DNA of 64,000 nt from Metallyticus violacea (lineage: Eukaryota > Arthropoda > Insecta > Mantodea > Metallyticidae). Below, in pieces: positions 21,770-32,321 of this stretch. The stretch's first letter is position 1, and each line of letters starts with the position of its first letter. A program made the position numbers and the translations under genes. Where the stretch lies: contig CM060833.1 of the NCBI GenBank assembly GCA_030762175.1, forward strand, positions 8,204,501-8,268,500, in the 5' to 3' direction. The notes beneath the pieces are model-generated. The model searched no databases, was not told the DNA's origin, and was given only the letters and a program-made list of their open reading frames with translations.

Positions 21770-22400
21770 TTTATAAAAATAGCGCAAACGTTTCAAATTT
21801 TAGTTGAGCGATTCTATTTTCGATTTGAGTTACATTTTTTTTTTTCTGGAAATATAGCACTAACAGTTGGCAAGTCTGGATTTGTTTTACTTGTCCTGAT
21901 ACCTTCTACTGTTTGTTCGTCATTTATTACACCGCAGTTTTGAGGCTACAGTCAAGACCGGGATGAAGAAAGTGAATCATTAATGACGTGTTGTAAACTA
22001 ATTGTCGGCATGTTGTTAGAAGTCGCACGCAGCTGTAACTTTGACGCATACCCCTGAAGAACCACATCAAAAGCCTTAAAGCTGTCCAGAATTTACTGAC
22101 GGATAAAGACTCTTTCTCTAATATTAGCATTACTCAGATGTGGGAATTTACACAATAGCTACTGGAAAACCTCTCCTCTCTTATTCATAAGGCTGTGCTC
22201 AGTGTTGGTAACCTAATTTTCCTAAACTAAAACTTCTTTCGAAAATCTTGAATTTTTTTTATAAACCGTAAGGAAGTCTGAAAATAAAATTAACATTTTT
22301 TTACGTGAGAGCATTTATTTCTTGCATAAAAATTAATCCAGTTGATAAAAAAGTCATGTCAAATTTTTCCCCATGCGGAACCAAGACTAACTCTTATTCT
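21770..22400. other. Unassigned AT-rich DNA
   Basis: T-rich and A-rich runs. No coding similarity or repeat found between M2 and the start of Y1. Confidence 0.4.
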
Positions 22401-22558
22401 CACACCATATCGATAGTACACAAAATGACGGCGATTGAGGTTCAAACATGTTGCTGCTATTAAGCACATAGGTTTCTTTATTTGTTTCGTTGCAGTTACG
22501 TGTTTAAACATGGAAGTAGATCAACAATAGCGAATTAGTTATTTTCTTTTTATCAGAA

Positions 22559-22617
22559 GTAATATCACGAGAGGGTCTGAAATTATCTGGAAAGCTCAGA
22601 CCCTCGAGTGATATTTA
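22559..22617. repeat. Inverted repeat, ~21 bp arms
   Basis: AATATCACGAGAGGGTCTGA and, after a 15 nt loop, TCAGACCCTCGAGTGATATT. Arms pair with two mismatched positions. It lies exactly where Y1 gains ~780 bp relative to Y2, so it may mark one end of an inserted sequence. Confidence 0.8.
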
Positions 22618-23403
22618 TTAGGAAAATTATAAAAATTAAATATAACTCCCCTAAACTTGGCTTACAAAATTGTAATAACTGTATGTTTGTACTTAACCTT
22701 TTCAAGCAATCTAGCGACAGAAAAATGTCGATTGTCAGTAATGCCAATAGAGAAGAGGAAAATACAAGTTTAGAACTATTTCATAATAGAATAAGAAAAA
22801 AGTAAAATATATTTGAAATTCGCGTACAGTATATTAACACTTGTTATACTTATGAATATCTATTCTATTCAGAAACTGTGAAACTGAAATGGACAAAAGT
22901 CGACTAGTCGTTTGATTTTCTAATACCAACTGAGAAAAACAAAACAAAAAGATAACATACAGTGTCTCTATTTTGCTTTGCATTCTATGGTTTAGAATTC
23001 CTAATGATAAGATCAATTAGCGCATTTGACGATCACCAAAACATTTAGAAGAACGCTCCATTTTGCATTATGATTGTCGATAGTCCATGCTTTTGTTGCT
23101 ATCAATAGCTCCACATCGGCTTTAGCACAAGTGGTCAGTGATGCGTGTTCAGGAATTATATAGTGGAAGTACAGAGCTGGCTACACCGACCACAAGACAA
23201 ATGCACGTCGCGTGATAAAACGGGTTTGATCATTTTTGTTTTCGATAGTTTCACTCCGTATTCAGGCTGTAATTGGTCAAAATTCAAAAGTTTTCGTTTC
23301 ATTGGTCACTGTTAAGTTGACGTCGCTGAGTGAGATAGTCGAGTTAATTTTATTTCTTAGAATTACACCAGGAACTTGGGTAATAAAAAGTTCTTAGTAC
23401 AAC

Positions 23404-23600
23404 ATGGGTTGCTCTTGTTGTATGTCTAATTATAGCAGTGCATCGCATACTATCACATTTAAAGCGCAGATATCAAAGGAGAAGCGAATAAAGAACAAAT
23501 TTTGAAGTTAATGATGAAACCGTGGTGTGCATTAAGCATTTCGAAACAAATCTTGGTGGGCGAACATTTTCCCTCTGCTATTTTCCCTAATATACCATCA
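23404..23600 (+). pseudogene. Decayed THAP zinc-finger reading frame (Y1)
   Basis: ATG at 23404 opens MGCSCCMSNYSSASHTITFK. After frameshifts, NFEVNDETVVCIKHFETNLG follows. This is the THAP pattern: N-terminal Cys pair, F-FP-like segment, ..W.....R.NF, then C-x2-H-F (CIKHF here). The second Cys position of the first pair reads Tyr (SNYSS), as in Y2. THAP domains occur in P-element transposases and in host DNA-binding proteins. No P-type catalytic region was identified downstream. Frameshift in the middle of the domain. Confidence 0.6.
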
Positions 23601-23861
23601 TATGTGACATAGTAGCTTAGCAACGAAATGACAGATCCGGAAGCAGGGTGTTATAACATGTTTCGACTTCTTGGCAAGTAAGGTTAAGAAAAGACAAATA
23701 CACCGTTTACAGCCATTATCCAGTAATTTGCAAGTTAATGTATTTTTTAAGGATTTGTGTCTAACTGTGGGGAAAGTCAGTTAATCTTAGAAGCAGTGGA
23801 AGTAAGGAGTTAAAATTTAACAGATGGAGCAAATTAAATTACTTAAGTGAGTTGTCTTGCT

Positions 23862-23862
23862 A

Positions 23863-23896
<34 letters not shown>
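23862..23896. repeat. (ATG)n microsatellite in Y1
   Basis: About 11 ATG units, homologous in position to the (GAT)n and (TTA)n tracts of Y2 at 59197-59326. Confidence 0.95.
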
Positions 23897-23897
<1 letters not shown>

Positions 23898-24077
23898 GAT
23901 ATCTCGCTCATTGACGGAGTGACTTCATTAATAAACGTTCTCAAGGCAAGTTTACCAGTAGATCATGGATATAGAGAAAGCTGCTATATAACCTTTGCAT
24001 TAGTACCATTGAAGCTTTCTTAAACAAATAAAATGACATATTCAACAGGGTTCTTGTTAGGGGCTGAAACTTTTTCC

Positions 24078-24345
24078 ACATACTTGCCTCCTAAACCCAA
24101 GATCGCGAGTTCGAACCCGGCCAGGACCGATGGAATTTTTCGGGCGTAAGTATGGCTTCCTTCGGAAGGTAAGTAAAGTCGTGGGTCCCGTGTCGTACAT
24201 TTACGGCACGATAAAGAACCTCAAGCCTGAAAGAGAGGCCTCTGAGCAAAATTAGTGGGCCGTTTCACGCCCTGAGTTGAATGGGACGCTGATGAACTGA
24301 GATGTTAAAGAGCGTTCATAAATAAAATCAATCAAAAAAAAATTT
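24078..24345 (+). mobile_element. SINE-B, slightly 5'-truncated, inserted in Y1
   Basis: Starts at CATACTTGCCTCCTAAACCC, missing the A box. B box GAGTTCGAACCC, body GGGCGTAAGTATGGCTTCC, GGGTCCCGTGTCGTACATTTAC, GTTTCACGCCCTGAG and an A-rich tail. Flanks TTTTTCCACATA and TTTTTCCTACACATA look like an aged target duplication. Y2 and Y3 lack the insertion at TTTTCTTACA. Confidence 0.92.
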
Positions 24346-24805
24346 TTTTCCTACACATATATAAGGTCACTTTATTTCATATTACATTTTCTTTCCCAAT
24401 AGTTTAGTTAAAATTGTTGGTTCTACTTGTAGAGAGCATTGTAATTAAATATAAATGGCTAACCATTTTATATTTGTATAATTTGCAATAAAGATAAAAG
24501 AGTCTTTAAATGATCCATTAATTTTACTCTGGAGTAAATTTATTTAAAATAATATTTAAACATGTTAACAAATGAAAAATACTTGATTAAGTTATTATTA
24601 TATATGTATTAGTATTGCAATTATTGTTTTTTTTTTATTTTATTACTTATTACACTGCAGCAAACTGTATAGGGCGGTAGCTTATTAACCATTTTTGTAC
24701 ATAGATGGTTTCCTGTAAACGAATTCATATTATTTTGTATTTATTTGGTTATTTTGTGAACATTACAGATTTCCCAATTACAATGTTCACTTAATCAGAT
24801 ACAAT

Positions 24806-25105
24806 CCTGTTGATCCTGATTGAGTAGTGATTGCCATACTTGCCTCGTACACCCAAGATCGTGGATTCAAACCCGGTCAGGATTGATGGATTTTTTCGGG
24901 TGTAAAGACCCTAAATATGGCTTTCTTTGGAAGAGAAGTAAAGCCGTGGGTTCCAGGTCGTACATTTACGGCATGATAAAGAACCTCAAGCCTGAATAAA
25001 GAGGCCTCTGAGCAAAATTTGTCGGCCGTTTCACATCCTGATTTGAATGGAATGCTGATGACCTGAAGTGTTAAAGAGCGATCGTAAATAAACCAATTAA
25101 AAAAA
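24806..25105 (+). mobile_element. SINE-B, full length, with target-site duplication
   Basis: Head GATCCTGATTGAGTAGTGATTGCC (degraded A box), B box GATTCAAACCC, body TACATTTACGGCATGATAAAG, GTTTCACATCCTGATTTGAATGG, tail AAATAAACCAATTAAAAAAA. Flanked by a 9 bp duplication AGATACAAT (24797-24805, 25106-25114). Confidence 0.93.
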
Positions 25106-25114
25106 AGATACAAT

Positions 25115-25815
25115 GATAAAGCGAAAGTATACAGAATCATATTGAATACACCAATAGTTTAGTAATGCAATTTATTTTGTAATGTTTGCATTCTAAGCTT
25201 AAGAGAATATTTATACGCATCGATATTAACCCTTGGGAAAAAAAAAATTACGAAATCGGTTTGGTGTGATATTTGGAACATAAAAGCATATTCTGTGTCT
25301 TTTGTTTAAATCGTCTACCTTATTGTGTAACAGTTTGCATAGGAAAAGTAACAAGTGACGATTCTTTCCGCGAGATAAACTTTCGTATTGAAATAATTCA
25401 GGTAAAGTGACAAAAGAAAATAAATTAGGGGGAAAAAAATACAAACATATTGCGTTGAATTATTTCCATAAATTTAACAGATTTGTCAATGTACAACTAC
25501 ATATAATAAAAGCATGTTTAAGTTTAAATTTGACAAATGAATTGCATAAAATAAATAGAATGCCCAGATCGTTAAAATAAGATGGATTACGAATAATAAA
25601 TACCAGATTCTTATGTGCTTTCGTTTACATATGAGAAATATTGTTTGTAAAACATTTCAGATTTTTAAAAAACATCTAAATATTTTCTAATGATAAATAA
25701 TGTCATTTTATAAACATGGTGGTGTGTAAAAATTTTGTGTTTGTTATTAGCAGTAGTAGGGCGATCTGGCTGCACCCCCCCCCATTAGGGTCTGTAGTGG
25801 GTTTTGGCTTAACTC
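25115..25815. other. AT-rich DNA, possible Y1 tail
   Basis: Strongly AT-rich. GTTATTAGCAGTAGTAGGGCG and the following ATTAGGGTCTGTAGTGGG resemble the Y2 end (60046-60110), which suggests that Y continues here with extra sequence. A run of 10 C lies near 25777. Confidence 0.4.
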
Positions 25816-26157
25816 TCAAGAATTAGCAACATTTTTCACAGTTTGTCTGAATGTTGTTACTGTAAAAACAGCAATTAATAACTTTTTCTTGTGATTAATT
25901 TCATTTTTTCGACGAATTTTAATATTTTTCTTCCTTCTTAGCCAGTTTTCTTTGTATAGGCACCTGTTTCCGACAAAAGAATAAATCAGAATAAGGTGAC
26001 AGTATTTTCCACTTGCTACTGCTACACACGTTGACATTTCTTCCAGCGTAACATCTACATTAGAAAAATGTATCAGCTCACCTGATGGAAGAAACATGAC
26101 GAATGTTGCATCTAAACACTCCACTTTCAGACAGTATTTATGAGCTGCCACCCCCAA
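25816..26157 (-). CDS. Unrecognised ORF, 113 codons, possible exon
   Basis: Reads MGVAAHKYCLKVECLDATFV, then MFLPSGELIHF, with a lysine-rich second half. On the minus strand CCATCAG-GTGAGC fits the consensus splice donor after FLPSG, so the first ~30 codons could be an exon end and the rest intron. No acceptor with a pyrimidine tract was seen upstream. No family recognised. It may be chance, or a fragment of a Y-linked gene. Confidence 0.2.
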   Translation of the reverse strand: MGVAAHKYCLKVECLDATFVMFLPSGELIHFSNVDVTLEEMSTCVAVASGKYCHLILIYSFVGNRCLYKENWLRRKKNIKIRRKNEINHKKKLLIAVFTVTTFRQTVKNVANS

Positions 26158-26159
26158 CT

Positions 26160-27350
26160 TTAATTAGAGTGATTATAGTAAGTAATTGTACATCACTTTT
26201 CCATTTTCATTATGGTAACAGTGTCATTTCTGTTTTCCTGTGCATGTGATTTATTTAGAATGTTATTTTCTTGCCAGAGTACAGGAAGCTACTCCAGTCA
26301 TAAAAATCTGAACTGGGGATTCCTGTTGCATAGTAATATTTGTAGAGAATACCGAAGCAAAAGGGAAAACGATATTTTCTGGAGAAATTCTTAAGCAGGG
26401 TCCGTGGAAAATCTGTTTCTTGTTGTTGTCTTAAAGCGTTGCTGTTGTTTAGTAGCTAGACAAGGAAGGCGTAACAAAGAACTTGACGTCTACGGGGGTA
26501 AAAAGAGAGGCCGATAACCTCTGGAAGGGAGATTCTAACGGGTTCATGTAATACGTGAGAGATTGGGTTACATGCAAAAAGTCACGTAAGCTGGCCAATA
26601 ATGTAGCAGAAAAGAATCGGAGGGAAACGCATTAGCCAATAGAAGAGATGCGAATTGGGGCAAAAAACAAACAAAAAAAATTATAAATTTTTCTAAAAAC
26701 ATGTTTGAAAAAATAAAGACAGCTTAGTAGGACCGGAAGACTGTCATGTTTATTTAGTTTTGCGATTTGGCACCCCAAGGGCAGTCGATCCAGATTCACT
26801 CAGTTCAGTTAGAAGCGCAATCAAGTTGGGGCATTATCAGTGTGGAAGATAAGCATTTCTCCTGTAAATTCTCAGTTTAGTTGAAGTTACGTCTGTGCCA
26901 AGAGAATTCAGTCCAGAATCAGAGTATTAGAGTTATTAAAGTGCGTTAACAACATAGTAATCGCCATAGTTAGTGCGAAAGTGGCACATATAACGAGAAA
27001 TTTTAAATAATCTCCAAGACTCCATCCCCTGGTCACAGGACCATAAAAGTATCCAGCAGCAGAGTCTCAACAGCCATGGCAAACATTTAAGTCAGTGGAA
27101 AATATCATTGCAGAGGAAGAAGAAAACTTTTACCCCTGAAATCTCAATCATTAATCCAATTCTTACTCTAAAACAATTAATTTAATCCTTCAAAATCTTT
27201 CCCTCCACATATTTTACATTTTTAATAAATCCCTTCAAATAAAAACCGCTGCATCTTCCAAAAGTTTATAGAGGTAAGCCGTTCATTCATATACCTCGTG
27301 AGCTTTTTACATGCAACACCAGAACTATTTACTATATAACGCTTTTAATG
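26160..27350. other. Unassigned DNA
   Basis: No transposase similarity or tRNA boxes. The 26700-27060 part is less AT-rich, with CTGTCATGTTTATTTAG and CCCTGGTCACAGGACC, and could be an LTR-type remnant, but no second copy is present to test it. Confidence 0.35.
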
Positions 27351-27359
27351 ATTCTTATA

Positions 27360-27720
27360 CAACATTCCTAGGTTTAAGTTGAACTCTTTAAACGACCGAG
27401 AGAGGGACAGAGTCTGCCGGACTGACTCAAGGAGAGGCACCTGAGTGCATGGCAAGGATCGATGGGTTGGTTGCACTTGCAGCTCAGCTCCGCCCGAAAT
27501 CCTGGCTCCGGGGCTTTGTTTTGTACGCGAGGGGGGGTCAGTTCTCCCGACGCACAAATTTCCCTTATATTGGGTTTATTTCCGGTGTGCGCACCCCAAG
27601 ACGTCAATATATATCAACTTCCGGTCCGTATATACGGGTGCTTATAAAACTCGACCCTTATCCCCAAGTTCATTGAATCTCCTCTCGCCGGAGCGAAACG
27701 AGTTATACTGCAATGAAATT
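27360..27720 (+). promoter_or_regulatory. GC-rich block with a TATA-like core promoter candidate
   Basis: An abrupt GC-richer island in AT-rich DNA (GCTCCGCCCGAAATCCTGGC, CGAGGGGGGGTCAG). GCTTATAAAACTCGACCC (~27640) is a good TATA box, followed ~25-30 nt later by TTCATTG, an initiator-like site. No open frame downstream is recognisable. It may be an LTR or the promoter of a lost or distant gene. Pattern-based only. Confidence 0.3.
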
Positions 27721-27784
27721 CGTTCCGCTTTCTACTGTGTTAGTCATAATTGAATATTTCATAAGGGGACAACTTGAAGGGATG

Positions 27785-28175
27785 AAATCTCTTGTCTTGT
27801 GCCAGGCACAGATATAACTGTACAGTAGCAAAATTTGGCTCCACTCAGTATTTGCTTTAACATTTCGCTAAGTAAGTTACAAATGGATACAAAACTTAAA
27901 CAAATAAGAACACTGATTTGAAAAATACTTTTATTTCTCAACATTAATCTCCCTGTACTTTGAGGCACTTGTCCCATCATTTTACAAGCCCTGAAATCCA
28001 TCAGCGTTAAATTCTTTGGGCTGTTGTCGCACCATTTGTGACTTCCCTTTCTATAGCTTATCGTCTCGCTTAGAGCAAGGTTCGCTATATAAGGAGAATG
28101 CTTAAGAACTTCTACCTCGAAATTTCGCAATTGGCAGTATAAGGACGCACGTTGGCATGCAAATCACGACTCCTG
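27785..28175 (-). pseudogene. Mariner transposase 3' fragment
   Basis: The minus strand reads FEVEVLKHSPYIANLALSET (decayed EVL-HPPYSPDLAP-D block), an internal gap, then DKCLK-type and RGD--EIK-like residues across two frames before a stop, as in the KCL...GDYVEK terminus of mariner. Neither inverted repeat was found. The catalytic region upstream is absent. Confidence 0.55.
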
Positions 28176-28705
28176 AGGATGTTATAGTAGAAACTGGCAT
28201 TTAAATTTGTTTTTGAGGCTAGAATGCGGCGAGCATTAGACCTACCTTATCCCTGAACAATGAGCACTACTTTCCCAGCGGATGGTGCCACTCCCCCCCC
28301 CAATTTCCCTAAATTTCAGAAACTATTTTTCTTGTTATATTTAAATGATATATACCGACTTTTGTTGTGAAGAAACGATGTTGGTGAGGCTAGAGCGATT
28401 AATTTTGGATTTCAGTTAAACCTCACTCTCAATTGCCCGATTTTCTTGATTTTCAGAAATTATTTATTGTTATTTTATTTAAATGGTATATACAGAGTTT
28501 CGTTGCGAAAAAACAAATATTGATGCCGCTAGAGTTATTTTTAAATTTTGGATTTCAGGTAAACCCCCACTCATAATGACCCGATTTCCTTGCTTTTCAG
28601 AAACTAATTTTATTATTTCATTTAAATGGTATATACCAAATTTGGTTGTAAAAAAAAAGAAACAAAAACAAAAATTGGTGCCGGTATAGTAATTTTTAAA
28701 TTTTG

Positions 28706-28725
28706 GGTTAGGTTAGGTTAGGTTA
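28706..28725 (+). repeat. Short interstitial telomere-type repeat (GGTTA)4
   Basis: Four perfect GGTTA units, the insect TTAGG telomere motif, inside one X3 subrepeat that is ~35 nt longer than its neighbours. The insertion is followed by ATCCC. A shorter GGTTAGGTTAGGTT occurs at 51364. Confidence 0.9.
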
Positions 28726-28902
28726 ATCCCGCAGATTTCACGTAAACTCCCACACCTAATATGCTGATTTCATTGCTTTTTAGACACAATTTTTCCTGTT
28801 TTATTTCAAACGCATTTACTGAGCTTCATTGGGAAAACAAAAATTGCAGCCGCTAGAATGATTTTTACATTTCGCTTTAACCCCTACTCCTAATGGCCCA
28901 AA

Positions 28903-29180
28903 CCGCCACGAGTGGCCGAGGACGTTAAGGCGCGGACTCATGATGAGGGGATCTGGGTTTCGAATCCCGCCACGACCGTCCTCCCTAACCGAGGCTTTTC
29001 CAGGCTTTCCTCAGTCCTCATAAATGGCAAATGCCGGGGAGGTACCCTAAACTTAGGCTTGGAACGTTTCCTTCCTTAAAAATCCTTTCTCAATTTCATC
29101 TCATGTATCACCCCTGTTCACTGCCTGTGGTGCCTCCGTAGTTAAAAACGGGCATTAAACACTATTAAAAAAATAAAAAA
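28903..29180 (+). mobile_element. SINE-A, full length, inserted in X3
   Basis: Head CCGCCACGAGTGGCCGAGG, B box GTTTCGAATCCC, body ATAAATGGCAAATGCCGGGG, tail GGGCATTAAACACTATTAAAAAA. It splits a subrepeat after CTAATGGCCCAA. Confidence 0.93.
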
Positions 29181-29889
29181 TAATTTTCCGATTTTCCTAA
29201 TTTTCAGAAACTATTTTTCTGATTTTATTTACATAATATATCTACTTTTGTTGCGAAAAAGGAAGTGTTGATGTCGCTAGAGAGATTTTTAAATTTTCGA
29301 TTTCAGATGAATTCATTCTTAATGATCCAATTTCATCGGTTTTGAGAAAATATTTTTATTATTTTATTTCATTGGTATGTACCAAGTTTCCCTTAAATTT
29401 TTTTAAATTGCGGCCGCTAGAACGATTTTTAATTTTCGCTTTAGTCCCCACTCGGTTTTAGGTATAGCCCCCCCCCCCCAACTTTCGATTGCCATGATTT
29501 TCAGAAATTATTTTTATTAATTTATTTTAATGAAATATGCAGTGTTTCGTTGAAAAAAACAAAACATTTGGGCGCTAAAGCGCTTTTTATTTGATTTATT
29601 ATTACATTTTTTAAATAATCGTTTTATCTTAACCCCCAACTCAATTAATGGTTTAATTTTGTCAGTTAACGAACTCAAGGAATTGTTTGTTGATTGATGG
29701 TTATATGCCGAGCTTCGGTGAGAAAAAACACATTGCCACCGCTGGAGCGTTAACAGATATATACACTTTTTTCCATTATTATTTTCGGTGTCTAGTAGGT
29801 AGGTTCGATGGAGATATGAAAAACTTTTTTAAAAAAAATGGTCTAATGGGTACCACCGCAATGCTACAATCTTTCGAAATTGACTAAAA

Positions 29890-31099
29890 CTGCAAACTCA
29901 AAATGCTAACAATGGATTCGAACTACAAAGAGATATCTAACCTGATGCTAAACGTAAAACAGTTGACGTGTGTTACGTAACTTTCCAGCATACCACCCGA
30001 GTGAGGCCAACATTGCCGACACAGTGAAGTTCTTTGTGTAGGACTGTAATTGGGGGCACCGTGACCTCTTTCATGCCCTCCCTCCGTCAACGCGGTGACA
30101 TCAAATGTAAGCGTTGGAGGAAATCTACTGCTTCTTGGATAAACGGAACTCCGCGGCTAGCGTTGCCTGAAAACCTGCTAAGGTGGTTCTTCAAACTTGC
30201 AAGAATCTACAACTAGCATGTGTAGCGGGTCTGTAAAACGGAAGATCTGAACATTTGCTAGTACAGAGAAATATATACAAGTTATGAGAACATTATAAGT
30301 ATAAAAATTATCACTGAGGGTGCATTTATTACCAGCAAGATTCTGGCAAACACCCAAATTTTACCTAAATGCCGACCAGAAATTTTTGTGTCAACGCTAA
30401 ACAGGCGTGATATAATACACGATTAATGACTTGTAGTAACCGGTATATTATTACAGTGCATCTCTGGCAATGAGTGCTGAGTGTCAAGCTAGTTTACTGA
30501 CAATATTTGGCTACTGACAGTAATATTGATCGTGTGTGGGTCTCTTTAACTAGCTCGTCTTTGGGCGTGGCTATTACAAATGTGCGTCCCTTTAGAGGGT
30601 TACCCTTCAAGTCATTCTGTTAACACGCACAGAATACTTTTATTATTGAGAAAGTCACTTTCACTGTTACCACATGTAACTTTCTGCCTGTTGGTCTTAC
30701 TTCTGATGCTCGCGAGTTAAAGTTATCTAATTACCTGCTAAACCTACAGAACGATACACAATAATAAAAAAAGATAATGACAATATAAAGTAAGCATTTA
30801 CAACAGTCCTATTCTATGCATCCTTGGAAAAGCATTATAAGAGCTTGATAATTCAAGTACACGGTGCTCCTAGGTACGCCACTACCAAAAACACAGAGAA
30901 AGTTTCCGGGCCTCATTAGTACGTAAATACGAGAGGCGCTCGAAAATTAATTACAATAGTGGTGTGGTAGAAATACCGCGCGGCTGCAGTAGTTTTGCGT
31001 CAGATTTCTTGTTTGTTTGATATTCAACGATATTTCGGCTAAGTATTGCTTGTTTTTACGAAGTTGGCAGCTCACGAAATCTGGTGACAGGCACATCTA
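29890..31099. other. Unassigned DNA
   Basis: No transposase or gene similarity. The 30000-30220 part is less AT-rich (ATGCCCTCCCTCCGTCAACGC). CGAGAGGCGCTCGAAAATTA near 30930 resembles the tip of some mariner elements but lacks a partner. Confidence 0.35.
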
Positions 31100-32118
31100 T
31101 GAGGGTAGATCCATAAGTTTCCGGACTAACCATTTTCTAGGTATATTTCACTTTTCAATATAGTTACCCTTTATTGCAATACACTTCTCACATCTTTGAA
31201 GTAACATTTCAACCCCCCCCCCCACAAAATACTCAGAAGCCTTATCTGCAAAATGGGCATAATCAGCATCTATTACTTCTTCGTCACACTTAAATTTCCT
31301 TCCTCGAAGGTCCTTCTTGAGTTTTGAGAAGAGAAAATAGTCACTGGGAGCTAAATCTGGGTTGTAGGGAGGATGGTCGATCTCCTTGAAGTCATATTTC
31401 TTCACAGTTTCCTTTGCAACAAAAACTGTGTGCACAGGCGCGTTGTCATGAAGAAGGCGCACACCACCACTCAGTTTTCTTCGCCTTTTCTCTTTGATGA
31501 AAGCACGAAGTCTGTGCAGTAGGCCAGCATCGTCCCCCCATTTACTGTGGTGTTCCTCTCCTTGAAGTCAATGAAGAATATTCCTTCACAGTACCATAAG
31601 ATTGTGGCCAAGATCTTCTTGGTTGATTGAGTGACCTTGGCCTTTAGAGGCGGTGCTTCGCCAGGTTTACGCCTGCCATTCCATTGATTCTCTTTTGGAC
31701 AAGGGACCATGGTAGAAAACCACAGTTTCATCTCCTGTAACAATGATTTGCAGAACTTCTCTCTCGTTACCTCGGCAGAGCTCCAAAAATGCCTAACAAC
31801 TGATGACTTTTGAACTGAGGAAAGAAGTCTAGGCACCCATCTTGCACTAACCTTATTCATGTTTAAATGTTATGAATAATTGGAAGGACTGTTGTTTTAG
31901 AAAGGCCTAACCTTGCTGCTATTTCTGTAACTTTGAGCCGCCGGCCGGTCTTCCATAATTTCTCCTTCCACAAGAGCGATGTTTTCAGGAGTGAACACCT
32001 CCAAGGGCCGACATGCACGCTCTTCGTGTTCAATGCTTTCTCGACCCATTCGAAAAAGTTTGGCCCATTCTTTAACGGTAGAATATGAGGGTAATGCTTC
32101 CCCATATATACCGTTAAA
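31100..32118 (-). pseudogene. Mariner M1 copy, 3' two-thirds plus partial N-terminus
   Basis: 3' inverted repeat TGAGGGTAGATCCATAAGTT at 31100. LLHDNAPVHTVFVAKETVKK and PPYNPDLAPSDYFLF carry the second and third Asp. The frame 31148-31462 is intact for 104 codons through KCDEEVIDADYAHFADK to the GNYIEK stop. Upstream, WRSSAE, FCKSLLQEMKLWFSTMVPCP (first-Asp area, degraded) and GLSKTTVLPIIHN (HTH). It ends abruptly at ~32118 within the N-terminal region, where a plus-strand M1 segment is joined. Confidence 0.88.
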
Positions 32119-32300
32119 TTTTTGGAGCTCTGCGTGACAACGAGAGAGAAGTTCTGCAAACCATTGTTACAGGATATGAAACTGTGGTCCTCTACTATGA
32201 TCCCTTATCCAAAAGAGAATCAATAGAGTGGCAGGCGCAAACCTGGCGAAGCACCGCCTCTAAAGGCCAAGGTCACTCAGTCAACCAAATACAAAACTAT
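32119..32300 (+). pseudogene. Inverted M1 segment joined head to head
   Basis: Plus-strand copy of the first-Asp region: ACGAGAGAGAAGTTCTGCAA, GGATATGAAACTGTGGTCCT, AAAAGAGAATCAATAGAGTGG, AAGGCCAAGGTCACTCAGTC. These match, in reverse orientation, 31620-31790 of the neighbouring M1 copy, with enough differences to be either a separate inserted copy or an old inverted duplication. Confidence 0.85.
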
Positions 32301-32321
32301 GCAATTACTCTCCCAAAGTCT

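Larger units (their letters stand above)
22400..24640 (+). repeat. Repeat Y copy Y1 (THAP-bearing), with insertions
   Basis: Collinear with Y2 (58545-60020): ATCGATAGTACACAAAATG (Y2 ATCGATAGGGCACAAAATG), TTTCGTTGCAGTTA, the THAP frame, CCGGAAGCAGGGTGTTATAACATGTTTCGAC, TCCAGTAATTTGCAAGTTA, a (GAT)n tract, GAGTGACTTCATTAATAAA, and ATGGCTAACCATTTTATATTT at ~24453. Relative to Y2 it has ~780 extra bp (22553-23335) and a SINE-B insertion at 24078-24345. Similarity may resume at 25740-25800 (AGCAGTAGTAGGGCG). Confidence 0.8.
28285..29889 (+). repeat. Element X copy X3, expanded subrepeat block
   Basis: About eight degenerate units of ~140-150 bp begin near 28299, 28438, 28580, 28760, 28897, 29326, 29490 and 29655. 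Each contains CAGAAACTATTTTT, TTTATTTAAATGGTATATAC, a TTTCGTTG segment, the GCCGCTAGAG box and ..ACTCCTAATGGCCC. The last unit has the special GTTAACGAACTCAAGGAATTG form and leads to TGGAGCGTTAACAGATATATAC, GTAGGTTCGATGGAG, ATGGGTACCACCGCAATGC and the end-B relic CGAAATTGACTAAAA. End A and the core are missing. Confidence 0.8.

Noticed and set aside
24078..24345. Hammerhead ribozyme suggested by CTGATGA in the SINE-B 3' part
   Set aside because: CTGATGA is present, but the GAAA box and the paired stems at the required positions are not.
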